Shown: positions 51,922-60,582 of the stretch, piece by piece
How the letters are laid out: each line of letters begins with the position of its first letter
How positions within the stretch are numbered: position 1 is the stretch's first letter
From: Thermoflexus hugenholtzii JAD2
Lineage (GTDB): Bacteria; Chloroflexota; UBA11872; UBA12225
NCBI GenBank assembly: GCA_945865725.1
Contig: CAMBEO010000006.1
Coordinates: 1-62,175 of the forward strand
DNA: 62,175 nucleotides
Direction: 5' to 3'
Notes under the pieces: model-generated
The model's database searches: none
The model's input: only the letters and a program-made list of their open reading frames with translations
Told to the model about the DNA's origin: nothing
Translations under genes and position numbers: made by a program

Positions 51922-52950
51922 ATGGATGCCTTCGAGATGCGCCGCCTCGGTCGGACCGATCTCTACCTCCCGGCGTTGGGGTTCGGCTCGGCGACGATCG
52001 GCGACATGCGTGGCGCGATCCCCGAGTCGCAGGCGCAGGCGACCATCGAAGCGGCGTGGGCCGCCGGGATCTCCTTCTTTGATACGGCGCCGTGGTACGG
52101 GCGGGGCAAGAGCGAGTTGCGGGTGGGCGCCGGCTTGCGGTCCAAGCCGCGTGACCAGTACGTCCTGACGACGAAAGTCGGCCGGACGTTGCATCGCCCG
52201 GCCGATCCGCGCGGGTTTGCCGCGGCGCAGGCAGACGGGTCCTTGCCGATCGAGATTCGCTTTGACTACACGCGTGAGGGCGTCCTGCGCTCGTACGAGG
52301 ACAGCGTGCAGCGGCTGGGCATCCCCGAAATCGATGCGCTGCTGATCCACGACCTCGACCCGATGCACCATGGCGACGCGGGGGTGGAACCGTACCTGCG
52401 CCAGTTGGAGGACGGGGGCGGCTTCGCGGCGTTGTCCGACTTGAAGGCCTCGGGGCAGGTCAAGGCCATCGGCGCGGGCATCAACATGCTCGGGATGATC
52501 CCCCATTTCGTCCCGCGCTTCCCGATCGACTTTTTCATTGTCGCGATGCCGTACACGTTGCTGGACCAGGGAGCGCTTGACGAGGAGTTCCCCTTGTGCG
52601 AGCGACATGGCATCGGCGTCGTCATCGGCGCCCCATTCGCATCCGGGATCCTCGCGAGCCGCTCAGGGCCCGCGGCGACGTACGCGTATCGGCCCGTTGA
52701 AGACGCCACCGCGCGGAAGGTCGCCCGCATCGAGCGCGTGTGCAGCGATCACGGGGTGCCGATCGGCGCGGTGGCGCTGCAGTTCCCGCTTGCCCATCCC
52801 CTGGTCGCCGCGATCATTCCTGGGCCGAACCATCCGGACCAGGTACGCACGAACCTCGCGTGGCTGCGCACTTCGGTGCCCGCGGCGCTGTGGCGTGACC
52901 TCAAGTCCGAGGGCTTGGTGTCGAACGACGCACCGGTTCCCGGGGCTTGA
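51922..52950 (+). CDS. Aldo/keto reductase (D-threo-aldose 1-dehydrogenase-like)
   Basis: A 342-residue TIM-barrel NAD(P)-dependent oxidoreductase. The catalytic tetrad is visible: Asp in 'FFDTAPWYGRGKSE' with Tyr, Lys in 'VLTTKVGR', and His in 'LLIHDLDPMHHG'. The opening 'RRLGRTDLYLPALGFGSATI' and overall length fit the L-fucose/D-threo-aldose 1-dehydrogenase branch, which oxidises sugars to lactones. The start ATG 51922 follows a -10 box by eight bases. The next gene, a lipoprotein substrate-binding protein, starts within about 50 bases, so uptake and oxidation of the same compound is possible. Confidence 0.85.
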   Translation: MDAFEMRRLGRTDLYLPALGFGSATIGDMRGAIPESQAQATIEAAWAAGISFFDTAPWYGRGKSELRVGAGLRSKPRDQYVLTTKVGRTLHRPADPRGFAAAQADGSLPIEIRFDYTREGVLRSYEDSVQRLGIPEIDALLIHDLDPMHHGDAGVEPYLRQLEDGGGFAALSDLKASGQVKAIGAGINMLGMIPHFVPRFPIDFFIVAMPYTLLDQGALDEEFPLCERHGIGVVIGAPFASGILASRSGPAATYAYRPVEDATARKVARIERVCSDHGVPIGAVALQFPLAHPLVAAIIPGPNHPDQVRTNLAWLRTSVPAALWRDLKSEGLVSNDAPVPGA

Positions 52951-52997
52951 CCGAGCGGGCCCTCGCGCGCCAAGGCTCCGAAACGCTCCTTGCCGGT

Positions 52998-54875
52998 ATG
53001 GATGCCTCCCCCGACCCGAACCGCGCGTTGATCCTGCCCGGACGTCATGGCCGGCGCGAGTGGCTCGCGCTTGCCGCCGGCGGGGTCGCCGCCGCGTGCG
53101 CCCCGACCGCGTCGCGGGGCGTCGAAGTGCCCGAGGTTTCCCGCCATCGGACGCTGCAGATCATGAACGGGACGATGCTCGGGCGCTTCGGCGACACCGG
53201 CATCGGCAACCCGTACCACTTCAGCGCGACCCACTACACCGGCCACGCGGCCTTGTGGGAACCCCTCTTTTACTTCTCGGCGGTCGGCTCCGGGATGATC
53301 CCCTGGCTTGCGCACGATTTCGCGTACGGCCGTGACGCCACCGAACTGGTGGTGCGCCTGCGCGACGGGGTCACCTGGGCGGACGGCAAGCCATTTACCG
53401 CCCGGGACGTGGCGTTTACGCTGCTGGCGGTCGCCTCGGCGCCGCCGACCGTCGCGTTCTCGCAGGATCTCCGGGCGCAGGTACGGGACGCCTTTGCCGC
53501 CGACCCGCTCACGCTCGTCGTCCGCTTTCGGGCGCCGAGTCCGCGGTTCGTGTTCGACTACTTGACCTTCAAGTACGACACCGGCCTGAAGATCGTGCCG
53601 GAGCATGTCTTCCGCGGACGCGACCTCGCAGACTTCACGTTCTACGATCCCGGCGCTGGTTGGCCCTTCGGTACCGGCCCGTACCGCATCGCTGGCTGGA
53701 CCGACACGTGGAAGTTCCTCGACCGGCGGAACGACTGGTGGGGTGCGCGCACGCAATTCGCCGACCTTCCCGGGCCAGAGCGGATCGTCGTCGTCCCCTA
53801 TGCCGACGAGAACCGGCTCGCGATGGGGATGACGCGAGGGGAGATCGACCACTCCTGGACGATGTTGCACAGCACCGCGCGCGCCATCGTGGGCGAGGGC
53901 ATCGAGGGGGCCCGGACCGGTGGTGCCCTCGATGGCGCCTATGCGCCCGCGGGGAAGCCCCGTGCGGGGACGGCGCTCAGCGAACGGCTGTCGCTGATGA
54001 CCTACTCGTTCGGGCGGCCACCGTACGGAAACGTCGACTGGTGGCCATTGTCGCTCTGGTTCGACACGAGGGTCGCGCCGTTCGACGACCCGCGGACCCG
54101 ATGGGCGATCTCATTCGCGATCGACCGGCGACGGCTCGTCGAGATCGGGCAGGAGGGCTTCGGTGAACCGACGGCCCTCCCGTACCCGAGCTTTCGCGCC
54201 CTCGAGCCGTACCTCGAATCCGTGCGGTACCGCCTCTGGGAGTTCCCGACCAACCGCTACGCGCCACGGGAGGTGGCCAAGCGGATGGAGGCGGTCGGCT
54301 ACCGGCGGGACGGAGCCGGTTTCTGGGCGAAGGATGGCGACCGCCTGCGCATCCCCATCGTCGGGCACCCGCAGTGGTCCGACCTTGGGCCGGTCCTCGC
54401 GGAGTTGCTTCGGCTCGAAGGGTTTGACGCGACGTACGACCAGCCGCCTGACTGGCTGGACCGGATTCGCACCGGCCGTGCGACCGCATGGATCTACGGC
54501 CATGGCGCGAGCGTCGTCGACCCGCACTTCACGCTCTCGCTCTTTCACGGGCGGAACGTCGCTGGGGCGTCCGCCTCCGCTGGCGGCGCCGGGGGATCGT
54601 GGTCCCGATGGAGCGACGCGGAGTTCGACCGAATCGTCGACGAGATGAACCAGGTTCCGGTCGGTGACCGCCGGATGCTCGACCTGTTCCCATCGGCGAT
54701 GGACGTCTGGCTGCGCGACCTCCCGAACGTGCCCCTCGTCCAAAGCTTCCACCACAACGTGATGAGCCAGGTGTACTGGGTCGGGTGGCCGAGCATCCTC
54801 AACCCGTACGTGAACGACGCGTTCTGGCATCTCACGTGGCCGCTGGTTCTCCGGCGGCTCAAGCCCGTCCGCTAG
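52998..54875 (+). CDS. ABC transporter substrate-binding lipoprotein (SBP_bac_5 family)
   Basis: A 625-residue family 5 extracytoplasmic solute-binding protein. 'RREWLALAAGGVAAAC' gives an RR-type signal and lipobox (AAAC), so Tat export and lipid anchoring are likely. The mature part has the family hallmarks 'WADGKPFTARDVAFTLLAV' and 'TGPYRIAGW', and the hinge around 'DPRTRWAISFAIDRRRLV'. The family binds oligopeptides, but also sugars and nickel. A TTG at 52947 overlapping the previous stop is an alternative start. No permease or ATPase gene follows, so it must share a transporter encoded elsewhere. Ends before tRNA-Ser. Confidence 0.87.
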   Translation: MDASPDPNRALILPGRHGRREWLALAAGGVAAACAPTASRGVEVPEVSRHRTLQIMNGTMLGRFGDTGIGNPYHFSATHYTGHAALWEPLFYFSAVGSGMIPWLAHDFAYGRDATELVVRLRDGVTWADGKPFTARDVAFTLLAVASAPPTVAFSQDLRAQVRDAFAADPLTLVVRFRAPSPRFVFDYLTFKYDTGLKIVPEHVFRGRDLADFTFYDPGAGWPFGTGPYRIAGWTDTWKFLDRRNDWWGARTQFADLPGPERIVVVPYADENRLAMGMTRGEIDHSWTMLHSTARAIVGEGIEGARTGGALDGAYAPAGKPRAGTALSERLSLMTYSFGRPPYGNVDWWPLSLWFDTRVAPFDDPRTRWAISFAIDRRRLVEIGQEGFGEPTALPYPSFRALEPYLESVRYRLWEFPTNRYAPREVAKRMEAVGYRRDGAGFWAKDGDRLRIPIVGHPQWSDLGPVLAELLRLEGFDATYDQPPDWLDRIRTGRATAWIYGHGASVVDPHFTLSLFHGRNVAGASASAGGAGGSWSRWSDAEFDRIVDEMNQVPVGDRRMLDLFPSAMDVWLRDLPNVPLVQSFHHNVMSQVYWVGWPSILNPYVNDAFWHLTWPLVLRRLKPVR

Positions 54876-54896
54876 GGCGTGGACAGGAATGCGGGG

Positions 54897-54902
54897 TATA
54901 CT
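54897..54902 (+). promoter_or_regulatory. -10 box (TATACT) for tRNA-Ser
   Basis: TATACT, 33 bases before the tRNA, implying a leader of about 26 bases. This spacing matches the tRNA-Asn gene. Confidence 0.5.
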
Positions 54903-54935
54903 GCCCGCGCGGGTGCTCCCGTACCTCGCGAACCC

Positions 54936-55023
54936 GGAGGGATCGCATAGCCGGTCTAGTGCGGCGGTTTGCTAAACCGCTATACCCGCAAGGGTATCGA
55001 GGGTTCGAATCCCTCTCCCTCCG
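54936..55023 (+). tRNA. tRNA-Ser (GCT)
   Basis: An 88-base class II tRNA. Acceptor GGAGGGA pairs with TCCCTCC, the anticodon stem-loop CGGTTTGCTAAACCG gives anticodon GCT, a long variable arm is present (ATACCCGCAAGGGTAT), and the T arm is GAGGG-TTCGAAT-CCCTC. CCA is not encoded. Confidence 0.95.
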
Positions 55024-55033
55024 CCCCTCTCGC

Positions 55034-55049
55034 CGCGGGCAAGCCCGCG
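55034..55049 (+). terminator. Stem-loop after tRNA-Ser
   Basis: CGCGGGC and GCCCGCG flank AA; the practical structure is a 6-bp GC stem with a CAAG loop. No T-tract follows, and it may act as a processing barrier or weak terminator before the 55075 gene. Confidence 0.4.
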
Positions 55050-55074
55050 CTGGGATGCGTGGCGCCCCGGCGCC

Positions 55075-55866
55075 GTGACCGTCCCGAATCGCGGGTGGTC
55101 TGCACGACGCGTCGTGGTTGCGATTCTCGCGACCATCGTCGGCGTGTCCCTCGCGGCGCTTGCAGCCGCCGGTTACGCGGGCGCCGCGCTCCCCGATGCT
55201 GCCGTCGCGCTCCGGTCCGATGCGCAGGTACGTGTCGAGGTAGGCCAGTGGTTGGCCTTCCTCCCCGAACCGAAGTCACCAGGGTCTCCGGTCCTCGGCC
55301 CTCCCGGCAGCCCGACCGGACTTGTGATCTATCCGGGTGGGCTTGTCGACCCGACGGCCTACGCGCCGGTCGCACGTGCGATCGCCGTGGCGGGTCACCC
55401 GGTCGTGATCGTCCCGATGCCCTTTCGCCTCGCAATCCTCGGCGCCGGTGCCGCCGACGCGGTCCCAGGGGCCTTCCCGGACGTCCAGCGCTGGGCCATC
55501 GGGGGCCACTCCCTCGGCGGCGTCGCCGCCGTGCGCCATGTGTGGGGTCATGGAGGGCGAATCGCTGGCCTCGTCCTCTGGGCAACGATCACCGACCAGG
55601 CCCACTCGCTTGCCCTGACATCGCTACCGGTGCTCTCGGTCTCCGCGACCCGCGACGGGAACGTCCGACCCGCGCACCTCGCGGCGGGCCGATTGAGCTT
55701 GCCGACGACGACCCGCCATGTCGTGATCGAGGGCGGCAATCACCGGCAGTTCGGGTCGTATCGGTTCCAGTTCGGGGACGAGGCGGCGACCATCTCCGCG
55801 GATGACCAGCGAGCGCGGGTGGCGGCGGCAACCGTCGCCTTCCTCGACGCGCTCGGCTCCCCGTAG
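55075..55866 (+). CDS. Membrane-anchored alpha/beta hydrolase
   Basis: A 263-residue protein with an N-terminal membrane anchor or signal ('VVVAILATIVGVSLAALAAAG') and an external alpha/beta-hydrolase domain. 'GLVIYPGGLVDPTAYAPVA' forms the oxyanion-hole region, 'GGHSLGG' holds the nucleophile Ser, 'SATRDGN' the Asp, and 'EGGNHRQFG' the His. It resembles the compact Abhydrolase_5 group. The GTG start lies 51 bases after tRNA-Ser and has no clear Shine-Dalgarno, so expression may come from read-through of the tRNA transcript. The substrate is unknown. Confidence 0.8.
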   Translation: MTVPNRGWSARRVVVAILATIVGVSLAALAAAGYAGAALPDAAVALRSDAQVRVEVGQWLAFLPEPKSPGSPVLGPPGSPTGLVIYPGGLVDPTAYAPVARAIAVAGHPVVIVPMPFRLAILGAGAADAVPGAFPDVQRWAIGGHSLGGVAAVRHVWGHGGRIAGLVLWATITDQAHSLALTSLPVLSVSATRDGNVRPAHLAAGRLSLPTTTRHVVIEGGNHRQFGSYRFQFGDEAATISADDQRARVAAATVAFLDALGSP

Positions 55867-55868
55867 GC

Positions 55869-56786
55869 CTATCCCAAGGCGTCGGCAAGTGCTTCCGGGA
55901 GCGACGGGTATCGCCACGCGTAGCCATGGGCGGCTGCGATGCGCGCATCCACCCGCTGCCCGTACAGGATGAGCGACGAGAACTCGCCGAGGGCGAGGCG
56001 CAAGGCACTGGCCGGGGTCGGGAACCACGATGGGCGCCCGAGGGCGTGGCCCATCTCGAGCGCGAAGTCACGTTGCCGGCGCACGTCGGGCGCCGCCGCG
56101 TTCACTGGCCCACGCACGTCGCGGTTCTCGATCGCCCACTTGTAGAGGCCCGCGATGTCGTCGCGATGCACCCATGGGAACCAGAACTGGCCGTCACCCA
56201 AGGGGCCGCCGGCGAACAGGCGGAATGGCAGGGCGATTAGGAACACCTGCAGGGCACCCTTGCCGAGGACGACTGCCGTCCGCATGAGGACCGTCCGCAC
56301 GCCGAGGGCCTCGGCCTCGAGCGCGGTGGCCTCCCAGGCGACGCACGTCTCGGCGAGGAACCCCGTGCCCGGATGCGCGTCCTCGCCCAGGACGTCATCC
56401 CCGCGGTCACCGTAGAACCCGACCCCGGAGGCGCTGACCAGCGATTCGGGGCGACTGCCTGCAGGCAATGCGGCCATCGCGCGGACAAGTGCGCCGGTCG
56501 ACCGGACGCGGCTGTTGCGAATGGCCTCGCGGCGCGCCCGCGTCCACGGGGCGCTCCCGATGTTTACCCCCGCGAGGTTGACGATGGAACCGGCGCCAGC
56601 GATCTCGGCGGACCAGTGGGGGGAGACGGTCTCGCCGTCCCACGCGACCTCGCGGGCGCCGCACGCGGCGATGCCGGACACGCCGGGCCGGCGGGAGAGG
56701 ACGACCACCTCGTGGCCGGCACGCACGAGCTCCGGAACGAGTGCCCGACCGACGAACCCGGTGGCCCCAGCGGCGACGACCTTCAT
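55869..56786 (-). CDS. TIGR01777-type NAD-dependent epimerase/dehydratase-like protein
   Basis: A 305-residue extended-SDR protein (YfcH/SulA-like group). It has 'GATGFVGRALVPELVRAGHEV', 'IVNLAGVNIGSAPWTRARRE', 'SASGVGFYGDRGDD', 'WFPWVHRDDIAGLYKWAIEN' and the C-terminal DUF1731 region. The Tyr-x3-Lys pair of true epimerases is not retained, as usual for this group, whose role is uncertain. ATG 56786 has GGAGG five bases upstream. Its stop lies two bases from the stop of the convergent hydrolase. Confidence 0.88.
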   Translation of the reverse strand: MKVVAAGATGFVGRALVPELVRAGHEVVVLSRRPGVSGIAACGAREVAWDGETVSPHWSAEIAGAGSIVNLAGVNIGSAPWTRARREAIRNSRVRSTGALVRAMAALPAGSRPESLVSASGVGFYGDRGDDVLGEDAHPGTGFLAETCVAWEATALEAEALGVRTVLMRTAVVLGKGALQVFLIALPFRLFAGGPLGDGQFWFPWVHRDDIAGLYKWAIENRDVRGPVNAAAPDVRRQRDFALEMGHALGRPSWFPTPASALRLALGEFSSLILYGQRVDARIAAAHGYAWRYPSLPEALADALG

Positions 56787-56899
56787 CGTTCCCTCCACGG
56801 CGCCGCGCCAACGCGTCGGCACGTCTAATCCTAGCAGCCGGTGGAATCACTCAGATCGCGGTAGCAGTGGCGGGGCGAGTGGTCGTCGAGTGGAGCGCG

Positions 56900-57199
56900 T
56901 CAGCGCCCCTCGTGGGCGTGCGCCTCTTGCCACCGGGCGAGGAGGTCGGCGGCGAAGGCCGGGGAGAGGCCCCCGCGATCATGCACCTCGTTGTGGCCCG
57001 CAACCCGGCGCAGGATTGACGGGAACTCGTCGTGCGGGATGTCGCGGCCGTCACCCAACCAGTCGAGGAACTCGCCCCGGCAGGCGAAGGGCCACCCTGC
57101 GACCATCGCGCCGTACGCGTCCGGCGCCCCGGCCCGTGCAACCTCAACCTCGGTCCCGAGGCGCTGACGTTCCTCGGACAGGAACTCCGTGACCTTCAT
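56900..57199 (-). CDS. Small unknown acidic/helical protein
   Basis: A 99-residue protein with no recognised family; it contains 'FACRGEFLDWLGDGRDIPHDEF' type helical sequence and many His and Asp residues. The start is well supported: GGAGAG lies five bases before ATG 57199. It follows the gamma-glutamyltransferase gene by 40 bases on the same strand, so it may be co-transcribed with it. Confidence 0.6.
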   Translation of the reverse strand: MKVTEFLSEERQRLGTEVEVARAGAPDAYGAMVAGWPFACRGEFLDWLGDGRDIPHDEFPSILRRVAGHNEVHDRGGLSPAFAADLLARWQEAHAHEGR

Positions 57200-57239
57200 T
57201 GCGCTCTCCTAGTCCGGGCGTCACTCGCAGGAGACCCGT

Positions 57240-58862
57240 TCACCAGCCGACCGCGCACCCGTCGCAACGAGGCTCGGATCCAGCGACGTACGCGCCGTTT
57301 GGCAGGCGCCGGATCACTTGCCCCTTGCCGAACTGGCCGGCTTCGGGAACGATCTGCACGTCGTGGCCGCGCCGGCGCAGGCCGTTGACGATGAACTCCG
57401 GCACGCCCTGTTCCACGGCGAGCGTCCGACCGCGCAGCCACTGCCAGCGGGGCGCGTCCAAGGCAGCCTGCGGGTTCAGGCCGTAGTCGACCTGGTTGAC
57501 GACAACCTGCGCGTGACCCTGTGGCTGCATGTGCCCGCCCATGACGCCGAACGGCCCGATCGCCACGTCCCGTCCCTCGGTCAAAAAGGCCGGGATGATC
57601 GTGTGGAACGGGCGCTTGCCCGGTGCGACTCGGTTCGGATGACCTTCCTCAAGCGTGAACCCGTTGCCCCGGTTCTGGAGGGCGATCCCGGTCCCCGGCA
57701 CGACGACGCCGCTGCCGAAGCCGGCGTAATTCGACTGGATCAAGCTCACCATCATCCCGTCGCTGTCCGCCGTGGCGAGGTAGACGGTCCCTCCGCGCAC
57801 CGGGTCCCCATGCGGGTAGTTCCCGCTCGCGTCGTCGATGAGGTCACGCCGACGCGCGGCGTAACCCTTGTCAAGGAGGCCCGCGACCGGCACGTCCGCG
57901 CGCGTGGGGTCGGCGACGAATTGGTGGACGTCGGCGAACGCCAACTTCATCGCCTCCACCTGAAGGTGAACGGACTCGACGGAATCACGCGGATGTTGCG
58001 CCAGGTCAAGGCCTTCGAGGATGTTCAGCGCGATGAGGCACGCGATGCCCTGACCGTTCGGTGGGATCTCCCAGACGCCGTAGCCGCGATAGTCGGTCAT
58101 GATCGGGTCGACCCACGTGCTCTCGTGGGCGGCGAGGTCCGCCTCGATGATCGTCCCACCGGTGACCGAGGCGAAGCCGGCGATCTCCCGTGCGAGGCGT
58201 CCGCGGTAGAACGACTCGGCGCCAGTCGACGCGATCTCGCGCAGGGTCGCCGCGTGATCCGGCAGGGTCCACATGTCGCCGGCCCGCGCCATGCGCCCAC
58301 CCGGAGCGAAGGTGGCATGCCAGCCGCGAAACGCCTGCCCGGTCCACGCGCTCGTGGCGCGCAACTGTGCGCGATGCCACGCGCCTGCCGTGACCGGTGC
58401 GAGCGGGAACCCGTCCGTGGCGTACGCGATCGCCGGTGCGAACAATGCCTCGAACGGCAGGCGACCGAAGCGTGCGTGGAGGTCCCGCCACGCGGCGGGC
58501 GCCCCTGGCACCGTGACTGGCAGCCACCCGTGGGCCGGCACCTCGTCGAGGCCGCGTGAGGTGAACAGCGATGGGTCATGCGACGCGGGCGCGCGACCCG
58601 AGGCGTTCAGGCCGTGCAAGCGGGACCCGTCCCAGACGAGGGCGAAGGCATCGCCGCCGATCCCGTTCGACACTGGCTCGAGGACGGTCAGCGCGATCGC
58701 GGTCGCGACCGCCGCATCGACGGCGTTTCCGCCCTGCTGCAGCATTCGCAACCCGGCTTGGGCGGCAAGCGGCTCGCTCGTCGCAACGACACCGTTGCGC
58801 GCGACGACTGGTTGCCTCCGGGACGGGTACGGGAACGAGTCGAGGTCTAGTTGAAGTGACAT
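57240..58862 (-). CDS. Gamma-glutamyltransferase family protein (YwrD-like)
   Basis: A 540-residue Ntn-hydrolase that would cleave itself into two chains. 'GVVATSEPLAAQAGLRMLQ', 'GGNAVDAAVATAIALTVLEP' and 'GIGGDAFALV' are the opening of the large chain. The nucleophile Thr starts the small chain at 'GTVYLATADSDGMMVSLIQS', followed by 'GFGSGVVVPGTGI' and 'FGVMGGHMQPQGHAQVV'. No signal peptide is visible after ATG 58862, so it is probably cytoplasmic, like YwrD or acylase-like members. The start lies nine bases after TACAAT; the 59051 start of the track lies in the promoter region. Substrates could be gamma-glutamyl compounds or cephalosporin-like amides. Confidence 0.9.
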   Translation of the reverse strand: MSLQLDLDSFPYPSRRQPVVARNGVVATSEPLAAQAGLRMLQQGGNAVDAAVATAIALTVLEPVSNGIGGDAFALVWDGSRLHGLNASGRAPASHDPSLFTSRGLDEVPAHGWLPVTVPGAPAAWRDLHARFGRLPFEALFAPAIAYATDGFPLAPVTAGAWHRAQLRATSAWTGQAFRGWHATFAPGGRMARAGDMWTLPDHAATLREIASTGAESFYRGRLAREIAGFASVTGGTIIEADLAAHESTWVDPIMTDYRGYGVWEIPPNGQGIACLIALNILEGLDLAQHPRDSVESVHLQVEAMKLAFADVHQFVADPTRADVPVAGLLDKGYAARRRDLIDDASGNYPHGDPVRGGTVYLATADSDGMMVSLIQSNYAGFGSGVVVPGTGIALQNRGNGFTLEEGHPNRVAPGKRPFHTIIPAFLTEGRDVAIGPFGVMGGHMQPQGHAQVVVNQVDYGLNPQAALDAPRWQWLRGRTLAVEQGVPEFIVNGLRRRGHDVQIVPEAGQFGKGQVIRRLPNGAYVAGSEPRCDGCAVGW

Positions 58863-58871
58863 GGCGGTGCC

Positions 58872-58877
58872 ATTGTA
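58872..58877 (-). promoter_or_regulatory. -10 box (TACAAT), leaderless start of the gamma-glutamyltransferase gene
   Basis: On the minus strand TACAAT is followed by nine bases and ATG 58862. No Shine-Dalgarno is present. Confidence 0.5.
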
Positions 58878-59227
58878 GGCACGCGGACTAGGAGCCGGTC
58901 CGAAAATCGCTGGGACGTGGCAGGACGTCCGTCCGGGTCCCGGGGCGCGTGCGCCTCGGGGTTCCTGGTCCGCGCCGGGAAACGGGTCTGGTCGCGGACC
59001 ATTCCCACCGACCGCCGAGATGTCGGACAGGCTCGTGGATCTCGGTTGCAAGCGGACGAGACAGACCGCCAGCGGTCACGTTAGCTCGAGCCAACGCAGG
59101 CATGCGCTCGGCACCGTTGACGCACACGGCGTGAGCGCCGATCCCGCAGTCGCGGGGAGGGAACCCAACTCGGGCGCCCGGGTGGGAGCCCAGACGTGAT
59201 CGGGTGTGGAGGCGTGACCGCCATCGG

Positions 59228-59233
59228 TATGCT
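59228..59233 (+). promoter_or_regulatory. -10 box (TATGCT) for the DMT transporter gene
   Basis: TATGCT, 11 bases, ATG 59245. This would leave a leader of only about four or five bases. Confidence 0.4.
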
Positions 59234-59244
59234 CCCGCCCTCAA

Positions 59245-60129
59245 ATGCTCCTCCTCGTCGCGCACTTCGTCGGGAACGCCGCCTTCACGCTCCTCGTGCG
59301 CCACGCCCGGAGCTCTCGGTTCGATTACGCGATGGTCGGTACTACGAACTACGTCACTGGCGCGGTGATGGGGATCGCCGTCTTCGCGATGGTCGGTAGC
59401 GGGCTCCCAGGCTGGGTCGCCGTGGTCGCCGGCGCGGTGAACGGTGCGCAGTACCAGCTGACGTTCCTCCTGATGCACGCGCTCATCGGGATCGGCGGCA
59501 TCTCGGTCGCGACAAGCGTCCTTCGCTTGGCGGCCGCCGTCCCGGTCTTTGCATCGATGGTCGTGTGGCACGAACCGGTCTCGCTGACCCAAGGTGTCGG
59601 CCTGGCGCTCGCCGCCATCGCGTTGCCACTCCTTGCGGGGGTCAACCCGGCATTGCGCGCGAGAGAAGATGCTGGCGCGCGTCCCGGGCCAGTGCGAATC
59701 GCGGTGACGGTCGTCACGACGCTCCTGGTCACGGGCGCCGGGTTGCTCGGCGCGAAGGTGTTCGCGGAGGTCGGCGTGCCGGAAGACCGGTCCGCTTACG
59801 TCGCCACGGCGTATCTCACCGCGTCCGCGTTCTCGGTGGTCACGTGGCGCTGGCAACCGAGGGGCGGCGCCGGATCGACCGGTATCCGCGCGCGGTCACT
59901 CGGCCTCGGCATCGTGACCGGTCTGGTCAACTTTGGACAGCTCAGCGCTTTCCTTCCGGCCCTCTCGACGGTACCGGGAGTGATCGCATTCCCGGTCGCC
60001 GCGGCCGGGGGTCTCCTGTGCACGGTGGTCGGCAGCTGGGCGTTCTTCCGGGAACGCCCGACCATCCGGCACGCCTCCGGAATCGCCCTCGCCCTCGCGG
60101 CGGCGGCGCTGATCAACGTGCGCAAGTAG
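59245..60129 (+). CDS. EamA/DMT superfamily transporter
   Basis: A 294-residue membrane protein with about 10 helices arranged as two EamA halves, each ending in the typical 'GVGLALAAIALPLLAG' and 'ASGIALALAAAALINV' helices. 'FFRERPTIRHASG' before the last helix is the usual E-R-P motif of the family (exporters of amino acids or metabolites; substrate unknown). ATG 59245 begins directly at the first membrane helix, without a Shine-Dalgarno, after a close -10 box. It is convergent with the 60143 gene. Confidence 0.83.
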   Translation: MLLLVAHFVGNAAFTLLVRHARSSRFDYAMVGTTNYVTGAVMGIAVFAMVGSGLPGWVAVVAGAVNGAQYQLTFLLMHALIGIGGISVATSVLRLAAAVPVFASMVVWHEPVSLTQGVGLALAAIALPLLAGVNPALRAREDAGARPGPVRIAVTVVTTLLVTGAGLLGAKVFAEVGVPEDRSAYVATAYLTASAFSVVTWRWQPRGGAGSTGIRARSLGLGIVTGLVNFGQLSAFLPALSTVPGVIAFPVAAAGGLLCTVVGSWAFFRERPTIRHASGIALALAAAALINVRK

Positions 60130-60142
60130 CCACCGAAGTCAG

Positions 60143-60502
60143 CTAGCGCAAGACCGACCGTCCGGCTGGCTCCTCCCGCCAGAGCGACGCCAGGGCGTCA
60201 CGCGCCTCCGCCCAGTCGCGGGCACCCGCCGCATCGACCGGTCTCGGGTATTCCCACAGGTGGTCAAGCAAGGCGCCAACGACGGTCCGCCGGAGCCAAC
60301 CCGGCACGGGGTGGCCAGCGTTCAGGCAGTCGACGATAGCCGCGCCCAGGGCGTCGACCCGACCCGCGATGAACTGGTCGCGCGCGCGCCACCGCCGCGC
60401 GGTCGCGAGGAGGTCGAGGACGACCCAGGCCGTCAGTCGGTCGGGCGGCGGATCAGGCACGGGGCCAACCCGGTCGAGCGGGCGGTCAGACGGTTCGCTC
60501 AT
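60143..60502 (-). CDS. Small unknown protein
   Basis: A 119-residue helical protein with no recognised family. Segments such as 'RLTAWVVLDLLATARRWRAR' and 'GWLRRTVVGALLDHLWEYPR' suggest a Trp/Arg-rich helical bundle. ATG 60502 lies seven bases after a TACCCT box on the same strand, which supports it over the longer track ORF. It is divergent to the MFS gene at 60583, with the starts 80 bases apart. Confidence 0.6.
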   Translation of the reverse strand: MSEPSDRPLDRVGPVPDPPPDRLTAWVVLDLLATARRWRARDQFIAGRVDALGAAIVDCLNAGHPVPGWLRRTVVGALLDHLWEYPRPVDAAGARDWAEARDALASLWREEPAGRSVLR

Positions 60503-60509
60503 CACTGGC

Positions 60510-60515
60510 AGGGTA
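60510..60515 (-). promoter_or_regulatory. Possible -10 box (TACCCT), leaderless start at ATG 60502
   Basis: TACCCT on the minus strand, seven bases before ATG 60502. Confidence 0.4.
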
Positions 60516-60582
60516 TCGGGCGATTTCCGGCGGGACGCGCGTACCATCTCGGGTCGGCGCGACGGGCGACTGGGAGTATCGG

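Larger units (their letters stand above)
58863..59244. other. Divergent promoter region of about 380 bases
   Basis: Separates the gamma-glutamyltransferase and DMT transporter genes. No gene is supported: ORFs here are shadows without family features. It holds one -10 box near each end, pointing outward. Confidence 0.5.
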
